Source: Porticoccus sp002390525
Lineage (GTDB): Bacteria > Pseudomonadota > Gammaproteobacteria > Pseudomonadales > Porticoccaceae
Assembly (NCBI GenBank): GCA_943846655.1
Contig: OX044352.1
Location: forward strand, 372,001 to 436,000
Direction of reading: 5' to 3'
Length of the DNA: 64,000 bases
Shown one piece after another: positions 18,204 to 27,541 of the stretch. A program made the translations under genes and the position numbers. A model generated the notes under the pieces. It had not been told where the DNA came from and searched no databases. It worked only from the letters and a program-made list of their open reading frames with translations. Position 1 is the stretch's first letter. Each line of letters begins with the position of its first letter.

Positions 18204-19193
18204 TTGATAAAAATTGGGCGACATATAATCCAAGGTAAGGTCTTACTTGCTCCAATGGCAGGTATAACAGATTTACCATTTCGAACCTTATGCAAAAAAA
18301 TGGGTGCGAGTCTCACTACCTCAGAGATGTTGACTTCAGATATCTCACTTTGGGATAGCGTAAAAAGTAAACACCGATTAGCTACAAACAAAGAGGTCTC
18401 ACCAAGGTCTATTCAGCTTGCTGGAAGTGTTCCAGAAATAATGGCTGAAGCAGCTCGACAAAATGTTATGCTAGGTGCCGAAATTATTGATATAAATATG
18501 GGCTGTCCGGCAAAAAAAGTTCTTAAAAGGGCTGCCGGATCAGCTCTTCTTCAAGACGAAAAACTTGTTGAACGAATATTAAAATCTATAACCTCAGCTG
18601 TAGATATTCCAGTTACCTTAAAAATTCGCACCGGGTGGAGTACAGAAAACCGTAATGCTATAAGTATTGCACGAATTGCCGAAGATGCTGGTATAAAAGC
18701 TTTAGCTATCCATGGTCGTACACGTGAATGCAGATTTTTAGGTAATGCCGAATATGACACTATTGCATCTGTAGTAGAAAGCTGCTCAATCCCTGTTTTT
18801 GCAAATGGTGATATATCATCTCCCCAAGATGCTAAACATGTATTAAACTATACGGGTGCAGCAGCAGTTATGATTGGAAGAGCTGCTCAAGGAAATCCAT
18901 GGATATTTGAACAAATAAATCATTATCTTGAAAAAGGATTTGCCTCAAAGAGCCCTTCGAAAATTCAAATAGCGAACACAGTTACTGATCATATCAAAGC
19001 TATCCATAAGCATTATGGTGAGCAGTTAGGAACAAGGATTGCCAGGAAACATGCTGGTTGGTACATTAATGTCTTGGCAGACTGTAAAGAATTTCGAAGT
19101 CATTTCTTTAAATTAGAAAAGCCTGAGCAACAATTACAAAGTTTGCACGATTTTTTTGGGTCAACAAATAATATCTGGAACAGAGCAGCATGA
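18204..19193 (+). CDS. dusB: tRNA-dihydrouridine synthase B (DusB)
   Basis: FMN-dependent reduction of uridine to dihydrouridine in tRNA. The 329-residue protein has the TIM-barrel FMN site LLAPMAGITDLPFRTLC, the catalytic-cysteine motif DINMGCPAKKVLKRAAGSALL, KIRTGW, IHGRTRECRF and MIGRAAQGNPWIF. The start is TTG, giving MIKIGRH, aligned with the normal N-terminus and preceded by AGG about nine bases upstream. Its TGA overlaps the fis ATG as ATGA, so fis is translationally coupled to dusB, as in enterobacteria and Pseudomonas. Confidence 0.96.
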   Translation: MIKIGRHIIQGKVLLAPMAGITDLPFRTLCKKMGASLTTSEMLTSDISLWDSVKSKHRLATNKEVSPRSIQLAGSVPEIMAEAARQNVMLGAEIIDINMGCPAKKVLKRAAGSALLQDEKLVERILKSITSAVDIPVTLKIRTGWSTENRNAISIARIAEDAGIKALAIHGRTRECRFLGNAEYDTIASVVESCSIPVFANGDISSPQDAKHVLNYTGAAAVMIGRAAQGNPWIFEQINHYLEKGFASKSPSKIQIANTVTDHIKAIHKHYGEQLGTRIARKHAGWYINVLADCKEFRSHFFKLEKPEQQLQSLHDFFGSTNNIWNRAA

Positions 19194-19483
19194 CCGATAG
19201 TGATATACTTAAGTCAAAATTAGAAAACGATTCGGCAATACCGCATATTAATAAATATGGATCTATTCGTAGTTGTTTAGTACATGCTCTGAATGAATAT
19301 TTTCATGATCTTGGCGATCAATCCACACACAATCTCTATAGTCTTGTTTTTAAGGAGGTAGAAGCGTCGCTTCTGAAAACAACACTTGCATTTACTAATC
19401 AAAACCAAAGTAAGGCAGCTGAAATGTTAGGGATAAATCGCGGAACGTTACGAAAAAAACTCAAGGAGTACGGGCTTATCTAG
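19190..19483 (+). CDS. fis: DNA-binding protein Fis
   Basis: Nucleoid-associated regulator that bends DNA, activates rRNA promoters and assists recombination. At 97 residues it is the standard size (E. coli 98). The C-terminal helix-turn-helix AFTNQNQSKAAEMLGINRGTLRKKLKEYGLI is almost canonical; the N-terminal beta-hairpin arm is less conserved. Expressed in a dusB-fis unit and followed 39 bases later by purH. Confidence 0.96.
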   Translation: MTDSDILKSKLENDSAIPHINKYGSIRSCLVHALNEYFHDLGDQSTHNLYSLVFKEVEASLLKTTLAFTNQNQSKAAEMLGINRGTLRKKLKEYGLI

Positions 19484-19522
19484 CCATTACACAAATTAGC
19501 ATAAACCATTAATGGATGTACT

Positions 19523-21097
19523 ATGACCGATCTTCGTAAAATTTCACGTGTTTTAATAAGTGTATCTGATAAAACTGGAGTAGTTAATTTTGCACAATCA
19601 CTTGATGCTAAGGGGATTGAGATTTTATCTACGGGGGGTACCTACCGATTAATAAAAGACAATGGTATTAATGTCCGTGAAGTCTCAGATTATACCGGGT
19701 TCCCAGAAATGATGGATGGTCGAGTAAAAACTCTTCATCCAAAAATACATGGCGGAATACTTGGTCGTCGAGGCACCGATGATAAGGTAATGAATGACCA
19801 CAATATATTGAATATAGATATGGTTGTCGTGAATCTTTATCCTTTCGAAACTACTGTTGCGGATCCAAATTGCGATCTGAGTAATGCTATTGAAAATATA
19901 GATATCGGTGGCCCTACTATGGTTAGGTCAGCAGCTAAAAACTATAATGATGTCACTGTAATCGTCAACAATAGTGATTATGGTGTAGTGCTTGAGGAAC
20001 TAAATAAGAAAGATGGTTGCACCACCTATGAAACTCGCTATAGCATGATGCTTAAAGCGTTTGAACACACTGCCGCTTATGATGGTATGATAGCTAACTA
20101 TTTTGGTTCTCGGAACAGTGACAATAAAAAATCTTTGTTTCCAAATACCTACAACATCCAGTTGATCAAAGCTCAAGAGATGCGTTACGGTGAAAATCCT
20201 CATCAAAATGCAGCATTTTATAAAGAAAAAAATACCAATCAATCCAGCGTTGCTAGTGCAATCCAACTTCAAGGCAAAGAACTTTCATATAATAATATAG
20301 CAGATACCGATGCTGCTCTGGAATGTGTTAAACAATTCAATAAACCAGCCTGTGTAATTGTCAAACATGCTAATCCATGTGGTGCAGCCATCGCAAACGA
20401 TGCGAATGCTGCCTATGATTTAGCATTCAGCACCGATCCTGAGTCCGCCTTCGGAGGTATTATAGCGCTTAATCGCGAACTAGATGAAAAGACTGCAATG
20501 AATATATGTGCACGTCAATTTGTCGAAGTTATTATTGCTCCAAATGTTACTGATAAGGCAAAGCATATTATTGCTAGTAAAAAAAATGTTCGACTTTTGG
20601 TGTGTGGGGAAATAGATCGAGGACAATCTCAAGGGTTTGATTTCAAAAGAGTCAATAGTGGTCTTTTGATTCAAAATAAAGACAACATGATGGTCACTCG
20701 TGACGATTTAAAAATAGTGACAAAAAAAATTCCTACTGATGAAGAATTCGAAGAGATGATCTTTGCTTGGAAGATTGCCAAAATGGTAAAGTCCAATGCA
20801 ATAGTCTATACAAAAAATAATAGAACTATTGGTATAGGGGCTGGGCAAATGAGTCGAATAAATTCAGCTAGAATAGCTGGAATAAAAGCTGATCATGCAG
20901 GTCTAAAAGTTAAAGGCTCTATTATGGCTTCAGATGCTTTCTTCCCTTTTAGAGACGGCATCGATAATGCTGGAAAAATAGGCATAAGCTGTGTAATTCA
21001 ACCGGGTGGATCTGTTCGTGATGAGGAGGTAATTGCTGCTGCTAATGAGCATAATATAGCAATGGTCTTTACTGGAATCAGGCATTTTAGGCACTAA
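19523..21097 (+). CDS. purH: Bifunctional AICAR formyltransferase / IMP cyclohydrolase (PurH)
   Basis: Last two steps of de novo IMP synthesis. The N-terminal IMP cyclohydrolase domain (about 1-200) shows ISVSDKTGVVNFAQ, STGGTYRLI, FPEMMDGRVKTLHPKIHGG and NIDIGGPTMVRSAAKN. The C-terminal AICAR transformylase domain has MRYGENPHQ, the catalytic Lys-His in VKHANPCGAA, and DAFFPFRDGID. The 524-residue length is typical. purD follows after 26 bases, so both purine genes probably share a transcript with dusB-fis. Confidence 0.98.
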   Translation: MTDLRKISRVLISVSDKTGVVNFAQSLDAKGIEILSTGGTYRLIKDNGINVREVSDYTGFPEMMDGRVKTLHPKIHGGILGRRGTDDKVMNDHNILNIDMVVVNLYPFETTVADPNCDLSNAIENIDIGGPTMVRSAAKNYNDVTVIVNNSDYGVVLEELNKKDGCTTYETRYSMMLKAFEHTAAYDGMIANYFGSRNSDNKKSLFPNTYNIQLIKAQEMRYGENPHQNAAFYKEKNTNQSSVASAIQLQGKELSYNNIADTDAALECVKQFNKPACVIVKHANPCGAAIANDANAAYDLAFSTDPESAFGGIIALNRELDEKTAMNICARQFVEVIIAPNVTDKAKHIIASKKNVRLLVCGEIDRGQSQGFDFKRVNSGLLIQNKDNMMVTRDDLKIVTKKIPTDEEFEEMIFAWKIAKMVKSNAIVYTKNNRTIGIGAGQMSRINSARIAGIKADHAGLKVKGSIMASDAFFPFRDGIDNAGKIGISCVIQPGGSVRDEEVIAAANEHNIAMVFTGIRHFRH

Positions 21098-21123
21098 AAT
21101 CTACCTCTGGGGGATCTATATCC

Positions 21124-22404
21124 ATGGACATCTTACTAATTGGTTCTGGTGGGCGAGAACATGCTATGGCATGGAAGATCGCACAAAATTCAACGGTAGA
21201 TAAAGTTTTTGTAGCTCCTGGTAATGCTGGTATAGAATTAGAAGAAAAATTAGAGAATTTAGCTATAGACCCAAATAATTTTGTAGCACTCGCAAACTTT
21301 GCTGAGAGCAATAAAATCTCATTGACCATAGTCGGACCAGAACAACCACTTGTCAAAGGTATTGTCGATTTTTTTACAGAACGTAATTTAAGAATTTTTG
21401 GGCCATCAAAAAAAGCTGCGCAACTTGAAGGTTCCAAATCTTTCACAAAAGATTTTCTTTCTAGGCACAATATTCCCTCTGCTGAGTATAGGAAATTTAC
21501 ATCGTTAGAGCTGGCTATTGCCTATCTAAATACAAAGGACGCCCCAATAGTAGTTAAAGCTGACGGATTAGCAGCGGGTAAAGGTGTGGTTGTTGCACAA
21601 ACAATCAGTGAGGCAAAACAGGCTGCTACAGAAATGTTAAGAGAGAACGCTTTCGGAGAAGCTGGTCATCAAATAGTCATAGAGGAGTTTCTAAATGGAG
21701 AAGAAGCTAGCTTTATAGTGGTTGTTGATGGGGAAAATATACTCCCTATGGCAACCACTCAAGATCACAAGGCACGTGATAATGGTGATAAAGGTCCAAA
21801 TACAGGTGGCATGGGGGCATATTCTCCAGCGCCAGTCGTTACAAACGAAGTATATGATCGTATTATGAGTGAAGTGATTGAGCCAACCGTCATAGGTATG
21901 GCTCAAGAAGGTAACACCTATACAGGTTTCCTTTATGCTGGTTTGATGATCATGTCTGACGGATCACCGAAGGTTATTGAGTACAACTGTCGTTTTGGTG
22001 ATCCAGAAACACAACCGATAATGATGCGCCTTGAGTCCGATCTTCTAGATTTATGTAATGCAGTATTGGATAAAAAATTAAGCAGCCATATCATAAAATG
22101 GGATACTAGAGCAGCATTGGGAATTGTTATTGCTGCTGGAGGCTACCCTAACAAATATAAAACTGGTGATGTTATAACTGGTTTGCCACTACATTCCTCT
22201 AATAATAAGGTTTTTCATGCAGGGACATCTACTGTCGATGGGGATGTTGTGACTAATGGGGGCAGAGTACTTTGTGCTGTCGGACTAGGAGCTAATATAT
22301 CTTGTGCAAGAGAGGAGGCATATAAGATTGCTAGAGAGATTCATTGGGAAGGGTCCTTCTTTCGTGATGACATCGGATATCGTGCAATAGAAAGAGAGCG
22401 GTGA
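21124..22404 (+). CDS. purD: Phosphoribosylamine-glycine ligase (PurD)
   Basis: ATP-grasp enzyme joining glycine to phosphoribosylamine, the second step of purine synthesis. The 426-residue protein has the signature MDILLIGSGGREHAMAWKI, VKADGLAAGKGVVVA, the ATP-grasp EEFLNGEEASFI and EYNCRFGDPETQPIM. It is the last plus-strand gene of the dusB-fis-purH-purD unit and ends 15 bases before the convergent metallo-hydrolase. Confidence 0.98.
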   Translation: MDILLIGSGGREHAMAWKIAQNSTVDKVFVAPGNAGIELEEKLENLAIDPNNFVALANFAESNKISLTIVGPEQPLVKGIVDFFTERNLRIFGPSKKAAQLEGSKSFTKDFLSRHNIPSAEYRKFTSLELAIAYLNTKDAPIVVKADGLAAGKGVVVAQTISEAKQAATEMLRENAFGEAGHQIVIEEFLNGEEASFIVVVDGENILPMATTQDHKARDNGDKGPNTGGMGAYSPAPVVTNEVYDRIMSEVIEPTVIGMAQEGNTYTGFLYAGLMIMSDGSPKVIEYNCRFGDPETQPIMMRLESDLLDLCNAVLDKKLSSHIIKWDTRAALGIVIAAGGYPNKYKTGDVITGLPLHSSNNKVFHAGTSTVDGDVVTNGGRVLCAVGLGANISCAREEAYKIAREIHWEGSFFRDDIGYRAIERER

Positions 22405-22419
22405 GCTCATATATTAAAG

Positions 22420-23397
22420 CTATTTTCCAGTTGAAATTTTTTTATTTTTCTCATTCTGCTTAGATATCCATATATCTATTCCTTGAGCATTTAGTTTAAA
22501 GTCTAGCTCTAATAGATTTTCCACCTTCTTGATGTCACAACATGGTAATTTCGATACTATATTGCTAATAGTCATCACTTTTATTGCATTGAAAATCTTT
22601 TTTTCTCTATTCGATGAAAATCTAAGCTCGATGGCAATTTTTCTATAAGACTCTATTTGTTCACGCAAAATTTTAGCTTGTTTAGCGGGCTCTTTTATAA
22701 CACTAAAATGAGTCAAAAAAATCTGTTTTGGCTTATATTTCATGATCAAGTCTATAGATCCCAAGAGCTTGTCTGGATCAAATTGAACTGGGGATGTTGT
22801 AGGAAAAATGAATCTATTTTGCTTACCTCCTAATTTTTCGTATGAGATACCAAATGTATCTCCAGAAAACCAGCCCTGACTAACCTGATCCCAAATACAA
22901 AAATGGTGTTCCGCATGTCCCGGTGTGTGACGAAACTCTAAAATTCTTTTTTTTAAATAAATCTTATCTCTATCTTGCATCGTAAGCATTCGATACTCCG
23001 GAACTGGAACGACTTCACCATATAATTCCCTAAATTTTTTCTCTCCATATACAGCTTTCGACCCAGCAACCAGCTTATCTGGATTAATCATGTGTTTGGC
23101 CCCTCTGGGGTGAATAACAAGCTGTGCATTAGTATATTTCTGCATTAAAACACCAGCCCCGCCAGCATGATCAAGGTGCACATGAGTTGGAATTATATAT
23201 CGGACCATTTCTTTATTTAGACTAAGGTGATGAAGAGCTTCTTCGATACCCTCTACTGTAAAAACTGTGCCAGTTTCTATAATAGCTATTTCATTATCTT
23301 CTACTATTAAATAACAGCAGGCGTTACCCGGACAAATATACCTTGCATCAATACAATAAATTCCATCATTTAGATTTGTATACTTATCATTTATCAT
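22420..23397 (-). CDS. MBL-fold metallo-hydrolase
   Basis: A 325-residue metallo-beta-lactamase-fold hydrolase of unknown substrate. The metal-binding set is visible: THVHLDHAGG (HxHxDH), the downstream His of FRHTPGHAEHH, the bridging Asp of WFSGDTFGISY, and a final His in IFLTHFSV. The C-terminal 90 residues are basic and helical (REQIESYRKIAIELRF), resembling the extension seen on RNase-Z/glyoxalase-like and lactonase-like members. It is convergent with purD and divergent from coq7. I cannot assign a pathway; hydroxyacylglutathione hydrolase is less likely because of the extra C-terminal domain. Confidence 0.8.
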   Translation of the reverse strand: MINDKYTNLNDGIYCIDARYICPGNACCYLIVEDNEIAIIETGTVFTVEGIEEALHHLSLNKEMVRYIIPTHVHLDHAGGAGVLMQKYTNAQLVIHPRGAKHMINPDKLVAGSKAVYGEKKFRELYGEVVPVPEYRMLTMQDRDKIYLKKRILEFRHTPGHAEHHFCIWDQVSQGWFSGDTFGISYEKLGGKQNRFIFPTTSPVQFDPDKLLGSIDLIMKYKPKQIFLTHFSVIKEPAKQAKILREQIESYRKIAIELRFSSNREKKIFNAIKVMTISNIVSKLPCCDIKKVENLLELDFKLNAQGIDIWISKQNEKNKKISTGK

Positions 23398-23466
23398 TGA
23401 AACATCTAACTACATTAGTTTTAATTTTGATATAATTTTTTTAATAATAACAAATTGGCAGTATTT

Positions 23467-24111
23467 ATGAGTATCAGAAATTATTCATCCATCGATAAAT
23501 TTTTGGCGCAGGTGGATTTAGCGCTTAAAACAATCACCTCAGAATATCCTGAGCATAACAGGCCATCTCCAGCTAAAAATTTAAGCGAGCCAGAATTGAC
23601 GAAATCAGAAAAAAAACAATCTGCATCTCTAATGAGAGTAAACCATACTGGTGAGGTATGCGCTCAGGCTCTTTATCAAGGACAGGCCCTAACAGCAAAA
23701 CTCGATACTGTTAGGCAAGAGATGGAGCATGCAGCCAAAGAAGAAATTGACCACCTAGCATGGTGTCGCGAGCGAGTGGTTCAATTAGGGCAAAAGCCAA
23801 GTATATTCAATCCTATATGGTATGGCATGTCTTTTGGTATCGGTGCTTTTGCAGGCCTTATTAGTGATAAGTTAAGTCTGGGGTTTGTTGCGGCAACTGA
23901 AGATCAAGTTTGCAAGCATTTGGTCCTTCATGTCGAAAAATTACCATCCAGCGATATTAAAAGTCGTAAAATTGTGGAAGCAATGCTTAGCGACGAGGCG
24001 CGTCATGCAGAAAAAGCGCTGAGGGCTGGAGGAGTAAATTTTCCTTTACCGGCAAAGACTTTAATGACAGCAATATCAAAAACTATGACAAAAATTAGTC
24101 ACCTAATGTAA
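23467..24111 (+). CDS. coq7: 2-octaprenyl-3-methyl-6-methoxy-1,4-benzoquinol hydroxylase (Coq7)
   Basis: Di-iron monooxygenase that performs the C6 hydroxylation late in ubiquinone synthesis. The 214-residue protein has the ferritin-like iron ligands: Glu in RVNHTGEVCAQALYQGQ, EEIDHLAW, Glu in AATEDQVCKHL, and DEARHAEKA. I use the ATG giving MSIRNYSSIDKFL, the usual N-terminus, rather than a TTG four codons upstream. In Pseudomonas coq7 lies near osmC and trpC; here a LysR gene intervenes, ending one base after the coq7 stop on the opposite strand. Confidence 0.94.
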   Translation: MSIRNYSSIDKFLAQVDLALKTITSEYPEHNRPSPAKNLSEPELTKSEKKQSASLMRVNHTGEVCAQALYQGQALTAKLDTVRQEMEHAAKEEIDHLAWCRERVVQLGQKPSIFNPIWYGMSFGIGAFAGLISDKLSLGFVAATEDQVCKHLVLHVEKLPSSDIKSRKIVEAMLSDEARHAEKALRAGGVNFPLPAKTLMTAISKTMTKISHLM

Positions 24112-24112
24112 T

Positions 24113-25057
24113 CTATTGGGCTGGTATCTTTGTGTCAACTACAACATCTATTATTTTTTTACTTAACCATCTATGAACAGGAGATCTTGTCGTTCTAGAA
24201 TGCTGTACAAGCACTATAGGTACCGTCGTATCAAGCTCTAATTCTTCTGGATACGCTTTACGAATAATCCCATCTATTTTGAGATCGCTTGTTGTCCCCA
24301 TCATCAAAGAATCTGTTGAACATAAAACATTTAATGCGGTCATCAACTGTGCTGTTACCAATGGTTTTTTTCGTTCTTTTCCTTTATCTTTTAGTAGCGC
24401 ATCAAAACGTGTTTCCTCGATTGTGTCGCCAGACTGGGATCTTAAAAGAGCATATTGCACAAAAGGGTATTTTAGTATCCCATTTAAATTCAAATTCTCA
24501 TCACCTGACAATGGGTGATCCTTTCGCATCCAGACAGCCGATGTAAAACTCCCTAGGGATGTTGCATGATATTCTTCGTGGTACGAACGTGCAATTTCAA
24601 TTGAAAAATCTAGATCACCTTTCTCGAAACCAACACATTTTGTGTCGATACTTTCTCCGACTAACCTAAGAGACATCAATGGAGCCTCCCTTATAAGAGT
24701 TTGTATTAAAGTCGGCATGACTTGAACAGCTATAAATTCGGCACACATAACAGAAATTTCACCCTCAAAAGTAGAAGGGTCAAATTCATCTTTTGCCATC
24801 ATATTTGTTATAGAAGTAAGAACTGGGGGAAGTTGCCTCTTTAGCTGAACTGCTCTCGGGGTGGCCGATAAGCCTCTGCCACTTCTCACGAATAATGGAT
24901 CATCAAATGTATCTCGCAAACGCTGAAGTGTTTTACTCATTGCCGGCTGTGTTATGTGAAGTCGCTCAGCAGCTTTAGTAACACTTTCCTCTTCCAGTAA
25001 TCGTTGAAGGGCAACTAATAAGTTTAAATCAATACGAGCGAGTGCTTTGGTGTCCAA
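24113..25057 (-). CDS. LysR-family transcriptional regulator
   Basis: A 314-residue LysR-type regulator. The N-terminal winged helix-turn-helix is clear (LNLLVALQRLLEEESVTKAAERLHITQPAMSKTLQRLRDTFDDPLFVRSGRGLSATPRA, about residues 10-68, here given as a span of the domain in its key words LLVAL, KAAERLHITQPAMSKTL and FVRSGRG); residues 90-300 form the effector-binding fold. The pattern resembles the NodD/LeuO-like subgroup. The start is TTG with GGAG seven bases upstream. No divergently transcribed target lies beside it: the upstream neighbour osmC is on the same strand 162 bases away. Target and effector are unknown. Confidence 0.87.
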   Translation of the reverse strand: MDTKALARIDLNLLVALQRLLEEESVTKAAERLHITQPAMSKTLQRLRDTFDDPLFVRSGRGLSATPRAVQLKRQLPPVLTSITNMMAKDEFDPSTFEGEISVMCAEFIAVQVMPTLIQTLIREAPLMSLRLVGESIDTKCVGFEKGDLDFSIEIARSYHEEYHATSLGSFTSAVWMRKDHPLSGDENLNLNGILKYPFVQYALLRSQSGDTIEETRFDALLKDKGKERKKPLVTAQLMTALNVLCSTDSLMMGTTSDLKIDGIIRKAYPEELELDTTVPIVLVQHSRTTRSPVHRWLSKKIIDVVVDTKIPAQ

Positions 25058-25174
25058 TATAATTCTCCAAAGTTATTGATCATATTATATTAATACATTT
25101 GAGTAATGAATGGCTAGCATTTAAAATATTTTTGTAATAAAAATTCAAGTTTTTATTTTCACCCTCAAGCCTTT

Positions 25175-25199
25175 AGGCAGCGAAAGTTGCCTTTTTTTT
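25175..25199 (+). terminator. Intrinsic terminator on the plus strand with no plus-strand gene before it
   Basis: AGGCAGC (25175-25181), loop GAAA, then GTTGCCT (25186-25192) form a seven-pair stem with one G-T pair and a GNRA tetraloop, followed directly by T's through 25199. Read on the minus strand the stem is not followed by a T-run, so it serves plus-strand transcription only. The nearest plus-strand gene upstream is coq7, over 1 kb away with lysR antisense between. It may end a small RNA or a long coq7 transcript. Confidence 0.75.
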
Positions 25200-25219
25200 A
25201 TTCGATGATTAGAAAAAAG

Positions 25220-25633
25220 TTAGATGAGCTCAAAAGAATGGGTGATTTCGACACCACCTTTACTCAGCATGATAGAAGCAGAGCAATATTTTTCTGCAGA
25301 TAATTTTACTGCATTACGGACTATATTTTCCTTAATTTTGTCCCCTGATACCTTAAAATGTAGATGGATTTTAGTGAAAACTGCAGGAACCTCGTCAGAT
25401 CTTACTGCTTCAACTTGAGCATCACAACTAACTATACTTTGATGTCCTTTCTTCAATATGTGTACCACATCAAAAGCTGCACACCCACCTATACCCATCA
25501 ACATCATTTCCATAGGACGTGGTCCAGAATTTTTTCCACCATGCTCTGGTGGCCCATCCATAAGCACAGTATGATGAGACTCTGCTTCAGCCAAAAACCT
25601 AGCCTCTCCATTCCATGAAATTTTTACTTTCAT
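25220..25633 (-). CDS. OsmC-family protein (YhfA-like)
   Basis: A 137-residue OsmC/Ohr-fold protein of the YhfA subgroup. It shows VLMDGPPEHGGKNSGPRPMEMMLMGIGGCAAFDVVHIL as the family core (the GGC cysteine is one half of the peroxidatic pair) and AEKYCSASIMLSKG with the second cysteine. Members reduce or sense organic peroxides or act as thiol proteins; YhfA's own role is not settled. It lies 30 bases after trpC on the same strand. In Pseudomonas crp/vfr separates trpC from this gene; it is absent here. Confidence 0.88.
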   Translation of the reverse strand: MKVKISWNGEARFLAEAESHHTVLMDGPPEHGGKNSGPRPMEMMLMGIGGCAAFDVVHILKKGHQSIVSCDAQVEAVRSDEVPAVFTKIHLHFKVSGDKIKENIVRNAVKLSAEKYCSASIMLSKGGVEITHSFELI

Positions 25634-25663
25634 AACATCAAATACCCTCGAGATAATTTTAAT

Positions 25664-26473
25664 CTAGTATTTAGTAAACATTTCTGCCAGTTTCAATCCA
25701 GGCTCATCAGCACGCATAAATGTTTCTCCTATCAAAAAAGAATTGACTTGATGATCTCTCATTGTGGCAACATCTTTATGAGTCAAAATACCACTCTCTG
25801 TAATAACAATTCTATTTTTGGGAATTTTGGATAAAAGCTTAATGGTAGTGAAGATATCTGTTTCAAATGTATGCAGATTTCGATTATTGATCCCTATCAT
25901 TGGATTATCTATAAGCATTGCCCTTTCCAGTTCTTCTTCGTTATGTACCTCAACTAAAATATCAAGCCCTAGCTCTATAGCCATTTCGTGGAAATCTGTT
26001 AATGCAGACTGATCTAATGCTGCAACAATTAAGAGAATACAATCAGCCCCTAAAACGTAAGATTCATAAATCTGATAGGGCTCGACTATAAAATCTTTTC
26101 GCAAAACAGGAAGTGATGTGGAATTTCTCGCATTTTGCAAATAATCATCTGATCCTAAAAAATATTTGCTTTCTGTTAAAACAGACAAGCATGCTGCTCC
26201 ACCTGCTTGATAACTTAGTGCAATTTCAGTTGGATCAAAATTTTTCCTTATAATGCCCTTGCTTGGAGAAGCTTTTTTTATTTCTGCAATAACTGCAGGC
26301 GCTCCCTCTTTTATTTTTTTAGAAAGTGCACCAGAAAAACTTCTTAATTCTCTATTTTTTAGATTCCCAAAGCATTGCTCCTCTAATTTGATTAGCGGTA
26401 TAGCCTGTTGTCTGATTGCTACTTCTTCTGATTTAGTAGTAAGAATTTTTTTTAGAACTGTTGGTGTTTCCAA
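25664..26473 (-). CDS. trpC: Indole-3-glycerol phosphate synthase (TrpC)
   Basis: Closes the indole ring from carboxyphenylaminodeoxyribulose phosphate. The 269-residue TIM barrel has VIAEIKKASPSKGIIR, LSVLTESKYFLGSDDYL, VLRKDFIVEPYQIYES, GADCILLI, IGINNRNLHTFETD and ITESGILTHKDV. It is monofunctional (no TrpF fused). The start is TTG giving METPTVLKKIL, which matches the usual N-terminus; no ATG is available nearby. It follows trpD by 21 bases. Confidence 0.96.
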   Translation of the reverse strand: METPTVLKKILTTKSEEVAIRQQAIPLIKLEEQCFGNLKNRELRSFSGALSKKIKEGAPAVIAEIKKASPSKGIIRKNFDPTEIALSYQAGGAACLSVLTESKYFLGSDDYLQNARNSTSLPVLRKDFIVEPYQIYESYVLGADCILLIVAALDQSALTDFHEMAIELGLDILVEVHNEEELERAMLIDNPMIGINNRNLHTFETDIFTTIKLLSKIPKNRIVITESGILTHKDVATMRDHQVNSFLIGETFMRADEPGLKLAEMFTKY

Positions 26474-26494
26474 GTAATTAATCCATCAAGTAAG

Positions 26495-27532
26495 TTAATT
26501 AAAGCAGTTAGTAAATGAGGCGAGTTCCGAAATTTTTTCTTTCGCTAGTCCACTGCCAATTGAATCCTGAGCTAATATAACACCTTCTTTAAGATCTTTT
26601 GCTATTCCAGAAACATATAACGCAGCACCTGCGTTCATGGAAATCATATCGGATGCAGCTTCAACTTTAGTTGAAAGTACTACCTGCTTGGTTAATGCAG
26701 ATTTTATTAATTCAAGGCTTTCTTCAGGGCCTTTAACCCTCAAATCATTCAGAACACCCTTCCTCATTCCAAAGTCTTCGGGAGAAATAGAATATTCCGT
26801 AATTTTATTATTTTTTAATTCAGTCACCAGTGTGTTTGCTGAAATACTAATTTCATCTAATCCATCTTCTGAGTGGACAACGAGAACATTTTCACCGCCA
26901 AGTGTTTTCATTACTTCAGCTAATGGTCGAAGCCATTTTTTATCATAAACACCCAGCACCATATTTCGAACTTTTGCTGGATTAGTTAAAGGACCTAATA
27001 AATTGAAAATAGTACGAATACCTAACTCTCTTCTGGGGCCTACTGCATGCTTCATAGCAGCATGATGATTTACAGCGAACATAAAACCTACACCAGTCTC
27101 TTTTACACACGAGACTATTTGTTGTTCAGACAGATTTAAGTTAATTCCTGCAACCTCTAATAGATCTGCACTACCACTCTTACTACTTACTCCACGATTG
27201 CCATGTTTAGCGACATTAGCACCTGCAGCTGCAGCAACGAAAATACTTGCAGTAGATACATTAAATATACTGGCCTCATCTCCGCCAGTACCAACTATAT
27301 CAACTAAATTTTGACTATCTATTTTAAGAGTTAGCGATAACTCACGCATTATTTGAGCAGCCCCAATGATTTCATCAACTGTTTCTCCCTTAATACGTAA
27401 ACCAACTAAAAAACCTCCTATTTGTGCATCAGTGGCTTTACCGGACATGATTTGAGTCATTACTTTACGCATTTCATCTATTTTAAGATCATGACCAAGC
27501 AAAACTTGTTGAACTGCTTTTTTTATATCCAT
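26495..27532 (-). CDS. trpD: Anthranilate phosphoribosyltransferase (TrpD)
   Basis: Transfers phosphoribose from PRPP to anthranilate. The 345-residue protein is the stand-alone form, not fused to TrpG. Motifs: VDIVGTGGDEASIFNVST (PRPP loop), KHGNRGVSSKSGSADLLEVAG (anthranilate/PRPP site), FMFAVNHHAAMKHAVGPRRELGIRTIFNLLGPLTNPA and HSEDGLDEIS. Nine bases separate it from trpG upstream. Confidence 0.97.
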   Translation of the reverse strand: MDIKKAVQQVLLGHDLKIDEMRKVMTQIMSGKATDAQIGGFLVGLRIKGETVDEIIGAAQIMRELSLTLKIDSQNLVDIVGTGGDEASIFNVSTASIFVAAAAGANVAKHGNRGVSSKSGSADLLEVAGINLNLSEQQIVSCVKETGVGFMFAVNHHAAMKHAVGPRRELGIRTIFNLLGPLTNPAKVRNMVLGVYDKKWLRPLAEVMKTLGGENVLVVHSEDGLDEISISANTLVTELKNNKITEYSISPEDFGMRKGVLNDLRVKGPEESLELIKSALTKQVVLSTKVEAASDMISMNAGAALYVSGIAKDLKEGVILAQDSIGSGLAKEKISELASFTNCFN

Positions 27533-27541
27533 AATAGCCTT

